From positions 1-46,268 of the forward strand of contig CAZOOR010000010.1 of assembly GCA_964581505.1 (NCBI GenBank): a DNA stretch of 46,268 nucleotides, read 5' to 3'. The notes under the pieces were generated by a model. That model was not told where the DNA came from and did no database searches. It saw only the letters and a list, made by a program, of their open reading frames with translations. Positions 15,379 to 24,903 of the stretch are shown here, one piece after another (position 1 is the stretch's first letter; each line of letters begins with the position of its first letter). The position numbers were made by a program, and so were the translations under genes. The DNA is from CAZOOR01 sp964581505. Lineage in GTDB: Bacteria > Bacteroidota > Ignavibacteria > Kapaibacteriales > UBA2268.

Positions 15379-18300
15379 TTATTTTGCAATTACCATAGTT
15401 TTGGAAGCATTGAAGATGCCGGCTTTTATCGTATAGAAGTATGTTCCCGATTCGAGATTCATTCCGTTAATCTCAACTTTGTATTTACCCGGCGGAAAAG
15501 TACGTGAACCGTCAAGAGCAACAAATCTCAGTTTGCCGTTCATATCATAAATATTCAAGACGACCGGTGCATATTCATTTATAGCAAATTCAATAGTAGT
15601 TTCATCATTCCAAGGGTTTGGCGTATTCTGTTTAAGAGCGGTCTTGACATTTGAAAATTTCAAATATGTAATTCTACATTTACCGGTAACCTGAACTTTC
15701 GCGGAACTGCCAATCGGAATAATATCAAGGAATAAGATAGAATCAGAATCAAAGCCGTAGGCATTGACAGATAATGATGAAAGAAGCGAATCCGGAATCG
15801 CTGTTACAAATCGTAGATTTGCTAAAACACCTTGACGTAGCGAATCTATATCAGCATAGTGCAGAGTGATTTTGCCGGGGGAATAATCATATTTAAAATT
15901 ACCACCGAGCAAATTATCTACATCTACTAATTTCAAAGGATATGGATTATACTTGAATGAAATATCAAAACGTAACGCCTCCAACCAATGTACCGCACCG
16001 CGAATATCGGCGGAGAAATCTCTATTAACATAAACGGGGATTATCAAAGTATCACCTATTACAGTCTGCACAGTATCTGATATTGAGAAATTTGAGGAGA
16101 TGTCCGTAATTACTTCAAACGGTGGAGCAAAACCTGTTCCCGTTATTGTCGTTGTATCGTAAACAAAACAGGGATTAGAACTTTCCGCAATAAATGTACT
16201 ATCCAGATTATGTTTTTTACGTGGACAATATTTCAACACAATAGCCATTGTATCACCTATATTCAAAACCGTATTTATCGGTGGCATAGCACTTTCAATA
16301 ACTGTATATTGGGGCAATTGAATTAAATTATTGACAGCAGTAGGTACATCACCCGTATTTACAACTAAGATAGTATCTATTTTGCAATCAAGAACTTGTA
16401 CGCTGTCAAATGCAATTGTATTTAAAATTTGTATTTCCGGTTTTTGAATAACTACAGTAGCAATATCCCCACCGGCGATTAGTTCATACAAAATAACATC
16501 TTCCGTATCAAAGAAAATGCTATCCACGCTAATAGTCAGAGTATCCCGAGCAAGTAATTTCGGACGGAATTTAGCAATAAATAAGGGCTTAACGGAATCT
16601 ACATGACATAGATTCTTTGCTTTTATTTTTTTGCTGCTATTATCAAAATCAAGTTGCCTTATACCGGGTACAAATGTTTCACAAGGTGCATCTAAATATG
16701 GCGATGTTATCCCTACCATCTCTAATTTTGTCGTATCATAGAACATCAGACAATCAATGTCAATAACTTTTGCCGGAATTTCACGTGATGAATACACGGG
16801 AATATCAACGGTTTCGCAATTAATAACATTAAATGTATCCGGTCTTGTTTTTATATTATCAAAATTCAAGCTAAGCCCATAAGCAGGAGCAAAGCCCGTA
16901 CTTTGAAGAAATACGGTTGTATCTTTGAAATAGCATGGATTGCTGAAATGAAGCACCATCTTAGCCGAGTATGTTCTTACTGCTCTCGATTTAAAATCAA
17001 GCTTGATTGCAAGGTAATTAGTAGAATCAACCGTTATCGGTAACTTCCTACCCAAACTATCGCTTGCATAGAATACTTTATCATTAGGCATAAATGAAAT
17101 TGAGTCTAAAGTAATTTCATCACGTACAGGATTTACATCAAAGTCCGGTATGTAAATATAATCGTATTGCGTTACCGAAAACGTATCTACACGTGTTGGC
17201 GGGAAAAGTACGGTATCGGGTGTCGGTTGAAAAACAAGCGAACGCTTGCCCGCAAGGAATGTAGCATATTCACGCTTCCACCCCGAGCCGCTACCCTTTA
17301 CGTGTATCTTGGCACCCATATCAACAAATTCCCTTTGTGCCGGAGTGCGTGGACAGAACTTAATCTTGACAGTATCAAAACTATTTTTAGGTATTTTGTA
17401 TGGCGTTGTACCGTTCGGCGAATAATATGATGTCCAAGTGAAAAATTCGGGAAATCCGTTATCTACATTCGCACTATCAATCCAAACACTGTCTATATTC
17501 ATTTCAAATACTTGCGACTGATTAAGCAGAGCCATCTCTCTCACTATGCAATCACAGGGTCGGGCATAACCGAAACTAATTACTTTTAATGGTATTTCGA
17601 GCGGAACAATTATACCCTCACCATAGACCTTACCTATTCCCTTAACGGGACATGGAGCGGCGGAATATACGATAACATTACCATTGTACTCGCCGGGTGC
17701 AGTGGGTGTAAAGTCTAAAATAACCATAATGGAATCGCTATTATTTAGCGTTCTATCAATTATGCGAGAAGGATAAATAAGAGTAAACCCATTAGGAATG
17801 TCTATAGAATCAATGTGAATTTGGAAAGGTGATATATTTTCAATCAAAAGTGTATCACGTTTGACGTCTCCCACCTCAATTGTACCGTACTTTCTGATTT
17901 CCGTAACAAATATTTTTGGAATCACAGAAGTACCGAATAGTTTTGCATTCCATTTTTCGCCCTCGGAAGTTTTGAAATTTAAATATGCACGGTCGGCATG
18001 TTCGTTCAATACATCATTCGGTGTATATCTGAAAACAAATTGTTTGCTACCATTAACAGGTAAAATGACGAATTCCGGTAATGTAGCCGGTTCAACGAGT
18101 GTATATCTACCTCCCGGGTCATTGAATGAAAATTGGGATAATGCCTGAGTGGAGTTAGATATATTTCTTATTTCCAATGTATCCAGTTGCGAGCTACAAC
18201 CGACAACATTTCTTGTTTCCATTACCATTGGTATAAAATCAAGTCTCTTAACATCACCTTTGCCTTTCAATACCATACAACCGGAAGCACCGCATTTAGT

Positions 18301-20388
18301 CTCATAGTAACAAAGTTCATCGGTAAAATCGGCATCGGACAGAGGCATAAATGTAACCGGAATCGTTGCTGTACGCCCGGGTAGAATTGTTGCACTTTTC
18401 CTACCCCTAAGGAAAAACACTTCGCCTTTCCGCAGATAAAAACGCACGTGCAAAGTATCGGTACCGTTATTTTTAACAATTGCATTTTGTACCGCCCAAC
18501 GTCCAACAGTTACATTCCCAAAATCAAGCGTATGGAAATTAAAGGACATATCAGTCTTTAATCCTCTACCCGTAACATACACTTTTCGCTCAATTGTACA
18601 TTCATTCGTTCGGACAATAAATATAATCGAATCACGGAAAAACCCCTGACTCAATGGTAGAAAACGGAAATAATTCGGTCGGTAGCCCCATTTTGGATTT
18701 AATCTAAACGGAAACTTCAATCGTTTTCCAATAAAATTTTTGGGCATAATAATTGTATCGACATATATAGGTGTACTCATTTGATTTTGCCAATTGTATT
18801 GCACACCCGGCGATGCAACATTTATACAGAAGTTTCCAAAATCAATTCTTCCCAATCTCTTTCTACTTCTCGTTAGTGCAAGAGCTTCAAATGCCGCACC
18901 TCGCAGCGTAATTGTAGCCCTCGGATTGCAAATATCATCGGAAATTATTGTTATTTTAGTATTATATACTTTTGTAACATCACCCCGCCAAAATCTAACA
19001 GTAACTTTTTCGCATTCACCTCGTTTAATTTTAAAAGGTAAGGGTTTAGATATAATTTGATATGTTCCCGAATAGCCCGTTCTTATTGATTTAATTGTTA
19101 CATCACGGGGAGTACCGAATTTTCCGGTATTATTGCATATAGTAAAAGTTGAATCAATATAAGGAGTATCTTTGCAACCGGCAACCACAGTATCGAAATC
19201 AATTATATTTCTTGAGAAATCAAGTTCAGTTAGTCTTGTAAGTTTAATCGGAACTATTATGTAGCCACCGCAGTAATTGCCTGACAAATAGATTATTAGT
19301 CTGGAATTAATATTTCCCACAAAATTTGTTTTTAAAGTAAGTGTAAATTTAGCAGGTTGGTTTGGAATAAGCGGTAATCGCCTTGGACTGATTTTATAGC
19401 TTGATTTCAAATCGTCTCGCATATACATTGCCGCTGTTCCACCACATATTGAGGTATCGGTTAGGGTTATCGTCCATTGTTTCAGTGTATCACAAACAAG
19501 CGTATCAGTGATTTTCACTATATCTGAAAAAAATTCTCTTTTAATTTTCCTGCCGCCCCACTTGCAATAGGCACCGCTGCGTGCCTGTCCGTGATTTCCA
19601 AAGTTCGAGGCATCGCATATATGATAATTATTCGGTTTCTGATTGAATCTAAAATGTAATATTAAATCTTTAATATTATAACTATACCATTTGTTCATAT
19701 TGCAATGTGCTTCTAAAGGTGTAAATACCTTTCTCCATATTCTAACTTCGTCTATTCTGCCTTTCATTGTTCTATTTTGTTTACTGTTCGAGAGGGCATT
19801 ACTACTACCTATTTGTAGCGGAAGATTGTCCTGTGGACGGCGAAGTCTTGATAGGGGATAGAGAGCATTTCTGGCGGAATCCTTCATAGCACCATTTACA
19901 TACAGATAAGCTGTTTGCTTTGAGCCGTCAAATACAGCGGTGATATAAGTCCATTTTTTGTAGATATTTCCTACATAGGCAACAGCCCTTGTATTATCAA
20001 ACTGCTTTAAATTGGTATTTCTGCCATTCAATTCAAAGACAAGTGAATCTTGCGGAGTAATGTAAATCACCCAAGAATCATTTACATCTTCGCCCGGTCC
20101 CCAAATTCCGGCAACATATTTGGTAGTACCTGCTTGGCGTTCGGCGTAAATCCACATTTCCACAGTCATTGAATCCCTGATGGAGCGGATTGATTTGCTC
20201 ATTGGTACATCTACATACTGCGCCCCCTTGCCTGATGTCTTAGTAATGTATAAAGCATTGCTTGTACAAGACCTGATTGAGTCGCATTCTTGATAGGCAT
20301 TAGCATCTATCGCACCGAATATCATAAAGTATAATATTACAAGAGAAGATATTGTTCTGTTGAAGTAGTATGAATATTTCATAGGCAT
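15379..20388 (-). CDS. Giant T9SS-exported surface protein (LamG plus ASH-type repeats)
   Basis: A 1669-residue protein. Residues 1-31 form a signal peptide. About 45-250 is a LamG/concanavalin-like domain (VDVP..., MTVEMWIYAE, GRIDEVRIWRKVF). Next come many repeats of 100-120 residues with the LDFGNVTVG...NAIVKNNGTDTL pattern of ASH/HYDIN-like 'choice-of-anchor D' domains. Two cohesin-like segments follow near 1180-1290 and 1430-1560. The last ~85 residues (NTPNPWNDETTIEF..., ending KTMVIAK) are a T9SS type A sorting domain. It is probably attached to or released from the surface as an adhesin or scaffold. The start may be 20388 or 20382 (M3); both keep the signal peptide. Monocistronic, with its own promoter and terminator. 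Confidence 0.88.
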   Translation of the reverse strand: MPMKYSYYFNRTISSLVILYFMIFGAIDANAYQECDSIRSCTSNALYITKTSGKGAQYVDVPMSKSIRSIRDSMTVEMWIYAERQAGTTKYVAGIWGPGEDVNDSWVIYITPQDSLVFELNGRNTNLKQFDNTRAVAYVGNIYKKWTYITAVFDGSKQTAYLYVNGAMKDSARNALYPLSRLRRPQDNLPLQIGSSNALSNSKQNRTMKGRIDEVRIWRKVFTPLEAHCNMNKWYSYNIKDLILHFRFNQKPNNYHICDASNFGNHGQARSGAYCKWGGRKIKREFFSDIVKITDTLVCDTLKQWTITLTDTSICGGTAAMYMRDDLKSSYKISPRRLPLIPNQPAKFTLTLKTNFVGNINSRLIIYLSGNYCGGYIIVPIKLTRLTELDFSRNIIDFDTVVAGCKDTPYIDSTFTICNNTGKFGTPRDVTIKSIRTGYSGTYQIISKPLPFKIKRGECEKVTVRFWRGDVTKVYNTKITIISDDICNPRATITLRGAAFEALALTRSRKRLGRIDFGNFCINVASPGVQYNWQNQMSTPIYVDTIIMPKNFIGKRLKFPFRLNPKWGYRPNYFRFLPLSQGFFRDSIIFIVRTNECTIERKVYVTGRGLKTDMSFNFHTLDFGNVTVGRWAVQNAIVKNNGTDTLHVRFYLRKGEVFFLRGRKSATILPGRTATIPVTFMPLSDADFTDELCYYETKCGASGCMVLKGKGDVKRLDFIPMVMETRNVVGCSSQLDTLEIRNISNSTQALSQFSFNDPGGRYTLVEPATLPEFVILPVNGSKQFVFRYTPNDVLNEHADRAYLNFKTSEGEKWNAKLFGTSVIPKIFVTEIRKYGTIEVGDVKRDTLLIENISPFQIHIDSIDIPNGFTLIYPSRIIDRTLNNSDSIMVILDFTPTAPGEYNGNVIVYSAAPCPVKGIGKVYGEGIIVPLEIPLKVISFGYARPCDCIVREMALLNQSQVFEMNIDSVWIDSANVDNGFPEFFTWTSYYSPNGTTPYKIPKNSFDTVKIKFCPRTPAQREFVDMGAKIHVKGSGSGWKREYATFLAGKRSLVFQPTPDTVLFPPTRVDTFSVTQYDYIYIPDFDVNPVRDEITLDSISFMPNDKVFYASDSLGRKLPITVDSTNYLAIKLDFKSRAVRTYSAKMVLHFSNPCYFKDTTVFLQSTGFAPAYGLSLNFDNIKTRPDTFNVINCETVDIPVYSSREIPAKVIDIDCLMFYDTTKLEMVGITSPYLDAPCETFVPGIRQLDFDNSSKKIKAKNLCHVDSVKPLFIAKFRPKLLARDTLTISVDSIFFDTEDVILYELIAGGDIATVVIQKPEIQILNTIAFDSVQVLDCKIDTILVVNTGDVPTAVNNLIQLPQYTVIESAMPPINTVLNIGDTMAIVLKYCPRKKHNLDSTFIAESSNPCFVYDTTTITGTGFAPPFEVITDISSNFSISDTVQTVIGDTLIIPVYVNRDFSADIRGAVHWLEALRFDISFKYNPYPLKLVDVDNLLGGNFKYDYSPGKITLHYADIDSLRQGVLANLRFVTAIPDSLLSSLSVNAYGFDSDSILFLDIIPIGSSAKVQVTGKCRITYLKFSNVKTALKQNTPNPWNDETTIEFAINEYAPVVLNIYDMNGKLRFVALDGSRTFPPGKYKVEINGMNLESGTYFYTIKAGIFNASKTMVIAK

Positions 20389-20404
20389 TTTTCAATGAAT
20401 GTGG

Positions 20405-20434
20405 CAAAAATAAGTCACACAATTTAAGACGCAA
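20405..20434 (-). promoter_or_regulatory. Promoter of the giant T9SS gene with overlapping inverted repeat
   Basis: On the minus strand TATTTTTG (20405-20412) is an exact TANNTTTG box, with TTG (20432-20434) 19 bp upstream. The inverted repeat TTAAGAC (20424-20430) / GTCTTAA (20437-20443) brackets the -33 element. Transcription would start about 10 nt before the start codon. Confidence 0.6.
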
Positions 20435-20540
20435 TTGTCTTAATAATAGTGAAAATACAATACTATTACGCAAAAAAGAGAAATCCCTCTTCTTCGATAG
20501 TAACAATAAATCGAAAAAAATGTTACAAAATTATTGAGAT

Positions 20541-20571
20541 AAAGAAGGATAGACTTCTGCTATCCTTCTTT
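20541..20571 (-). terminator. ftsH terminator that contains the stop codon
   Basis: AAAGAAGGATA (20541-20551) and TATCCTTCTTT (20561-20571) form an 11-bp perfect stem. On the minus strand the first arm covers the last ftsH codons and most of the TAG stop (20560-20562). The T-tract is short, so termination strength is uncertain. Confidence 0.6.
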
Positions 20572-22641
20572 ATCAATATCTTCTTTAGTGGACTCGGCAA
20601 CTTCGTCTGCAGGTTTTGTGTCTGCATTATCTTCATTCTCTTTCGAGTCCCCGTTAATTTTCATTGTCCTGAGAGCATTTAATTTCTTCAAATTAATCGG
20701 CGGCAATTCGTCCCCGTTAATAATCATATCCAATTCTTCGCCTTCAAGGGTTTCGCGTTCCAAAAGTATTTTACTTGTTTTATGTAAAATATCAATATGC
20801 TCTTTTAAAATATTCTCGGCATTATCATAGGCATTCAAAAGAATAACACGAACCTCGGAATCTATCTCCTGTGCAGTCAATTCGCTATGGTCGCGTGGTT
20901 GCGTCATTTCTTTGCCGAGAAAAACTTCCTCTTGACGATTTGCAAATGTAACGGGACCGAGCTTCTCACTCATACCCCAGTCGCAAACCATTTTCTTTGC
21001 CAGATTTGTAGCACGTTCCAAATCATTGGAAGCACCTGTGGATAAATGGTTAAATATAATCTTTTCAGCCGCACGCCCACCCATCAACATAGTAAGCTGT
21101 GCTTCGAGATATTTCTTTGATAATGAGTGATGGTCTTCTTTGGGCAAATAAGAAGTTATACCCAAAGCTCGTCCGCGAGGAATAATCGTTACCTTATGAA
21201 CGGGGTCGGCTATCGGTGTATATTTGCCGATTAGTGCGTGTCCCATTTCGTGATATGCAGTGATTTCTTTTTCTTTCTCAGGGATAACCATACTCTTACG
21301 CTCTACTCCCATCATTACTTTGTCCTTTGCCATCTCGAAATCGTACATAGTAATAGTATCACTATCACGGCGAGCCGCAAGGAGAGCCGCTTCATTGCAA
21401 ATATTGGCTATATCGGCACCCGAAAAACCCGGTGTTCCCTTTGCCAGCACCTGTAAATCCACATCATCGGAAATCGGCAATTTGTTCGTATGTACCTTAA
21501 ATATTCCTGCACGTCCTTTAATATCAGGTCTATCAACTACAATCTGTCTGTCAAAACGTCCGGGACGCAATAAAGCAGGGTCTAAAACATCAGGGCGATT
21601 GGTTGCCGCAATAATAATTGCCGTATTGCTCTGGTCAAAGCCGTCCATTTCGACAAGTAACTGGTTCAAGGTTTGCTCTCTTTCGTCATGACCACCACCG
21701 AGACCGGCTCCGCGATGTCTTCCGACTGCATCTATTTCGTCAATAAAAACAATACAAGGTGCATTTTTCTTAGCATTTTCAAATAAATCCCGCACACGGC
21801 TGGCTCCAACACCTACGAACATTTCGACAAAATCTGCACCCGAGATAGAATAAAAAGGTACATTAGCTTCACCGGCAATGGCACGCGCTAATAATGTCTT
21901 GCCTGTACCCGGAGGTCCCAAAAGCAAAACTCCGCGAGGAATACGTCCGCCTAATTTTTGGAATTTGGCAGGCTCTTTTAAAAAATCTATTATTTCTTCC
22001 AATTCTTCTTTTGCTTCATCACATCCGGCTACGTCTTGGAAAGTTACTTTCTTTTGACTATCCGACATAAGTTTGGCTCGGGATTTACCGAAAGAGAATA
22101 TCCCACCCTTACCACCGCCGGCGCCACCCTGCATTCTTCGCAAGAAAAACACATATATTGCAATAATCATTATCCAAGGCAGAATGGAAAGAATAGCACC
22201 CCACCAAGCATCATCGGCTTCTTCATAAGTAAAATATATTCCTTGTGCCGTCCAAGTTTCTTCGGTTTTGGAATCAACTACACCCAGCTTTGTTGTGAAA
22301 TATCTTATATTTCTCGGTTTGCCGTCAATCCTCACCGTTTCGGCATTTTTTAATTGACCGCGAAATTCATAATCATTCAGTTGTGATTTTGATATTATTG
22401 CAGATTTTATTTTTCCTTCATTCAAGAACTGGCGATACTTTGTATATGATATAGGCCATTCGGCTCTTTGGGGACCTTGTACAAACATATATACCATTAC
22501 AATACCACCAAAAAGAATAATCCAAATCAAAATATTTCTTAGTATTTTCATCTGAGGATTGTCCCCGCCACCTGAATTGAATTGATTCTTAAAATCAAAT
22601 GGATTGTTCGGTTTGTTATCCTTTTTATTATCGTTGCTCAT
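20560..22641 (-). CDS. ftsH: ATP-dependent zinc metalloprotease FtsH
   Basis: A 693-residue membrane-bound AAA+ protease that degrades misfolded membrane proteins and some regulators. Transmembrane helices lie at about 36-54 and 149-167 with a periplasmic domain of about 95 residues between. The AAA domain has Walker A GPPGTGKT (242-249), Walker B VFIDEID (298-304) and the second region of homology TNRPDVLDPALLRPGR. The zinc site HEMGH is at 464-468. The acidic C-terminal tail is typical. It sits between unrelated secreted-protein genes, behind the terminator at 22718, so it must have its own promoter in 22642-22717; no exact TANNTTTG box was found there. Confidence 0.98.
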   Translation of the reverse strand: MSNDNKKDNKPNNPFDFKNQFNSGGGDNPQMKILRNILIWIILFGGIVMVYMFVQGPQRAEWPISYTKYRQFLNEGKIKSAIISKSQLNDYEFRGQLKNAETVRIDGKPRNIRYFTTKLGVVDSKTEETWTAQGIYFTYEEADDAWWGAILSILPWIMIIAIYVFFLRRMQGGAGGGKGGIFSFGKSRAKLMSDSQKKVTFQDVAGCDEAKEELEEIIDFLKEPAKFQKLGGRIPRGVLLLGPPGTGKTLLARAIAGEANVPFYSISGADFVEMFVGVGASRVRDLFENAKKNAPCIVFIDEIDAVGRHRGAGLGGGHDEREQTLNQLLVEMDGFDQSNTAIIIAATNRPDVLDPALLRPGRFDRQIVVDRPDIKGRAGIFKVHTNKLPISDDVDLQVLAKGTPGFSGADIANICNEAALLAARRDSDTITMYDFEMAKDKVMMGVERKSMVIPEKEKEITAYHEMGHALIGKYTPIADPVHKVTIIPRGRALGITSYLPKEDHHSLSKKYLEAQLTMLMGGRAAEKIIFNHLSTGASNDLERATNLAKKMVCDWGMSEKLGPVTFANRQEEVFLGKEMTQPRDHSELTAQEIDSEVRVILLNAYDNAENILKEHIDILHKTSKILLERETLEGEELDMIINGDELPPINLKKLNALRTMKINGDSKENEDNADTKPADEVAESTKEDIDKEG

Positions 22642-22717
22642 AAATTTCCAAATTTGTTCTAATTCAAATTCAAAAGACGTATTTAATAATAGTTAAATTG
22701 CTTGTAATATAAATATA

Positions 22718-22748
22718 AAAAAGAACCGCTCCGAAGAAGCGGTTCTTT
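22718..22748 (-). terminator. Terminator of the C25-like gene pair
   Basis: AAAGAACCGCT (22720-22730) and AGCGGTTCTTT (22738-22748) form an 11-bp perfect stem with a 7-nt loop, followed on the minus strand by a T-rich tract. It lies 20 bp beyond the stop of the downstream C25-like gene and separates it from ftsH. Confidence 0.9.
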
Positions 22749-22767
22749 GTAATTTTCAGTATCTACT

Positions 22768-24852
22768 TTATGGTAGCACAGGTATTTTTACATATTGTAT
22801 TCGGGTGCCTATTCGGGCTTTTAGGAGATAAATACCTGACGGAACACGATTGCCATCCTGTTTTTGCAGATTCCAAACAAATTCCTGTGTACCGCCGGAA
22901 AGATATTCGTCTGCAATATTTGCAATAGTATTTCCATTTATATCAATAATTTCCACTTGTACATATTGAGCATTTGCTAAGGATATACTAATATTTGTAA
23001 ATTCCGTTGAAGGCAATGGGCTACATTTTAGTAAAACTTGTTCACCCAATGTTTCTATATCGGTTGTAATAAGACTTTTTATAATTCCCCTGCCTTCATT
23101 CAGGAATGTTCCGCTTGGGCTTGTTGTTTTAATTATCGTCCTAACGGAATAATGTACCTCACCTTCAAATAATAGTTTATCAATAAATTTCGTATCTGTG
23201 AGCGGTTTAGTGTTTAATTTTACATAAGGTCCATTAAAACCTGTTGTAGATTTATACACATTGTACCCTATTATATCTTTTCCAAGTGCTTTCTGCCAAG
23301 TTAATTCAACAGGTTTACCTGCCGGCTGATGAACAGATAAACTTCGTATGCTCGGGATATTTCCCATAAACATTTTGAGTGTAGGGTCACCAAGTAATTC
23401 CTGATGAACCTGTCTAATACCAACTGTATAAATAATTCCGTTGGGATATTTTTTAAGATAAAGATAATTGGAGCGATACAAAATATTATTATTAATTGTA
23501 AGTAATGCCGAAAATCCAATCGGAAATCCCATACCCATGTGCTGATAGAACCATTGCGGTCTGCCCGACCAAGAGCAAGTGAGAATCGAAGGAGCTGATG
23601 CAATAGCGGCTCGAAGAAAATTATTCTTGGAATCCCAGTCCCCGAAATACGAACCGAAAAGCATTGTAAATACTCCCTGCAATTGCTTGGAAGCAAAATT
23701 CTTTGTATTGCCAACGCCACCTGCTGAAGTATAACTTCCACCGCCCGTACCATAAGCCCAAATATGATTTTCGATTTCGAGTGATGTCATAAAATCAGCT
23801 ACCTTAACATTTTCAATTCCAACGAGTGGGGCGGTTCGCCAGCCTGATGTGGAAAATCCTTCAATCATTCCTTTAAAGTTATCATCAATAATTGATTTGT
23901 TTTGAACTGCTATATCGCCTATTCTATATCTGTGATTTTTAATGAAATAATTCTTCAACAATTGCAATTCGCTCTGCGAAAATTCGGGCATATTGTAGAA
24001 ATCAATTCGTCCCAAAGGATATTTAAGAGCGAAACCTAAGCTTGATTGGTCAAATTTCCCATCACCCGGTACATTTTTATTTTCATTTCTTGATGCAGAT
24101 GAATTGTTTACAGTATTATCCGACCAATGGGAGTTGGTTGCATCTGAATAAAAAACATCGGCGGGCCAAGCACCTATATGATTCGAATGTCCATCGGGAT
24201 TCATATTGCCTGAATACGGTACCGGAACCCTGCCAACCAGAAATATGGACATATTATCACTTGCTTCTTGAAGAATTATTTTTTTCACTGCGGTAACAGA
24301 ATTCTTATCAAAAGTTTCGGCACGTGGAACTTTTTTAATAACGACAAACCAACCTTCACTTACCAAATCTTCGGTAAATTGTTGCAACTCATTTGTTAAT
24401 CCATCATACATCGTTTTATCAACCAAGACGAGCAATTTCCCTGCTGACGGAATTATTGCATTAATACCGGAAACAATATAACCATAAGCAAAGTATTTGG
24501 TTTTTTCACCTTTAATTGTACCTTTGCAATAGGCATAAATCATATATTCGTAAATTTTGCCGACAGTAACATTCTTATCCTCGAATGTTGTTGTATTGGA
24601 ATCCAGATTAGACGCAATCGGAGACCATTGTGTTTCATTCAATCCCTTTCTTTGTATTCGGTAATCCATTACTCCCTTATGCTTTTCCCATTTCAAGATT
24701 ATTTTTGGTGTCGGACTTTCGCTCACCTCCGCTTCGCAGAGAATAGCCTCATCTCTATTCGTCATTTTCGGATATTCCTGTGCGAATACATTTATTGAAA
24801 ATGACATTAGAATAATAACAAATAAAACACTGTTTAGTAACTTACGATACAT
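22768..24852 (-). CDS. T9SS-exported gingipain-like (C25) protein without catalytic dyad, copy B
   Basis: A 694-residue protein: signal peptide (1-24), a fibronectin III-like domain (about 48-120), a C25 (gingipain)-like region (about 130-510), a second FN3-like domain (about 515-595) and a T9SS type A C-terminal domain (about 610-694, with VPSGIYLLKARI). Family landmarks are recognisable, including LVGRVPVPYSGN, DFYNMPEF and the terminal LGDPTLKM. The C25 Cys position (GNC in gingipains) reads G-S401-Y-F-G-D-W-D, and the His position reads WAYGTGGGSY (around 368-370). The frame is intact, so an inactive or chemically different enzyme is inferred. A strong AGGAGG precedes the ATG. It lies 51 bp after paralogue A. 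Confidence 0.78.
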   Translation of the reverse strand: MYRKLLNSVLFVIILMSFSINVFAQEYPKMTNRDEAILCEAEVSESPTPKIILKWEKHKGVMDYRIQRKGLNETQWSPIASNLDSNTTTFEDKNVTVGKIYEYMIYAYCKGTIKGEKTKYFAYGYIVSGINAIIPSAGKLLVLVDKTMYDGLTNELQQFTEDLVSEGWFVVIKKVPRAETFDKNSVTAVKKIILQEASDNMSIFLVGRVPVPYSGNMNPDGHSNHIGAWPADVFYSDATNSHWSDNTVNNSSASRNENKNVPGDGKFDQSSLGFALKYPLGRIDFYNMPEFSQSELQLLKNYFIKNHRYRIGDIAVQNKSIIDDNFKGMIEGFSTSGWRTAPLVGIENVKVADFMTSLEIENHIWAYGTGGGSYTSAGGVGNTKNFASKQLQGVFTMLFGSYFGDWDSKNNFLRAAIASAPSILTCSWSGRPQWFYQHMGMGFPIGFSALLTINNNILYRSNYLYLKKYPNGIIYTVGIRQVHQELLGDPTLKMFMGNIPSIRSLSVHQPAGKPVELTWQKALGKDIIGYNVYKSTTGFNGPYVKLNTKPLTDTKFIDKLLFEGEVHYSVRTIIKTTSPSGTFLNEGRGIIKSLITTDIETLGEQVLLKCSPLPSTEFTNISISLANAQYVQVEIIDINGNTIANIADEYLSGGTQEFVWNLQKQDGNRVPSGIYLLKARIGTRIQYVKIPVLP

Positions 24853-24903
24853 AATCCCTCCTTTACATTTGCATACATAATAATCCTGTTTATTATCTTT
24901 AAC

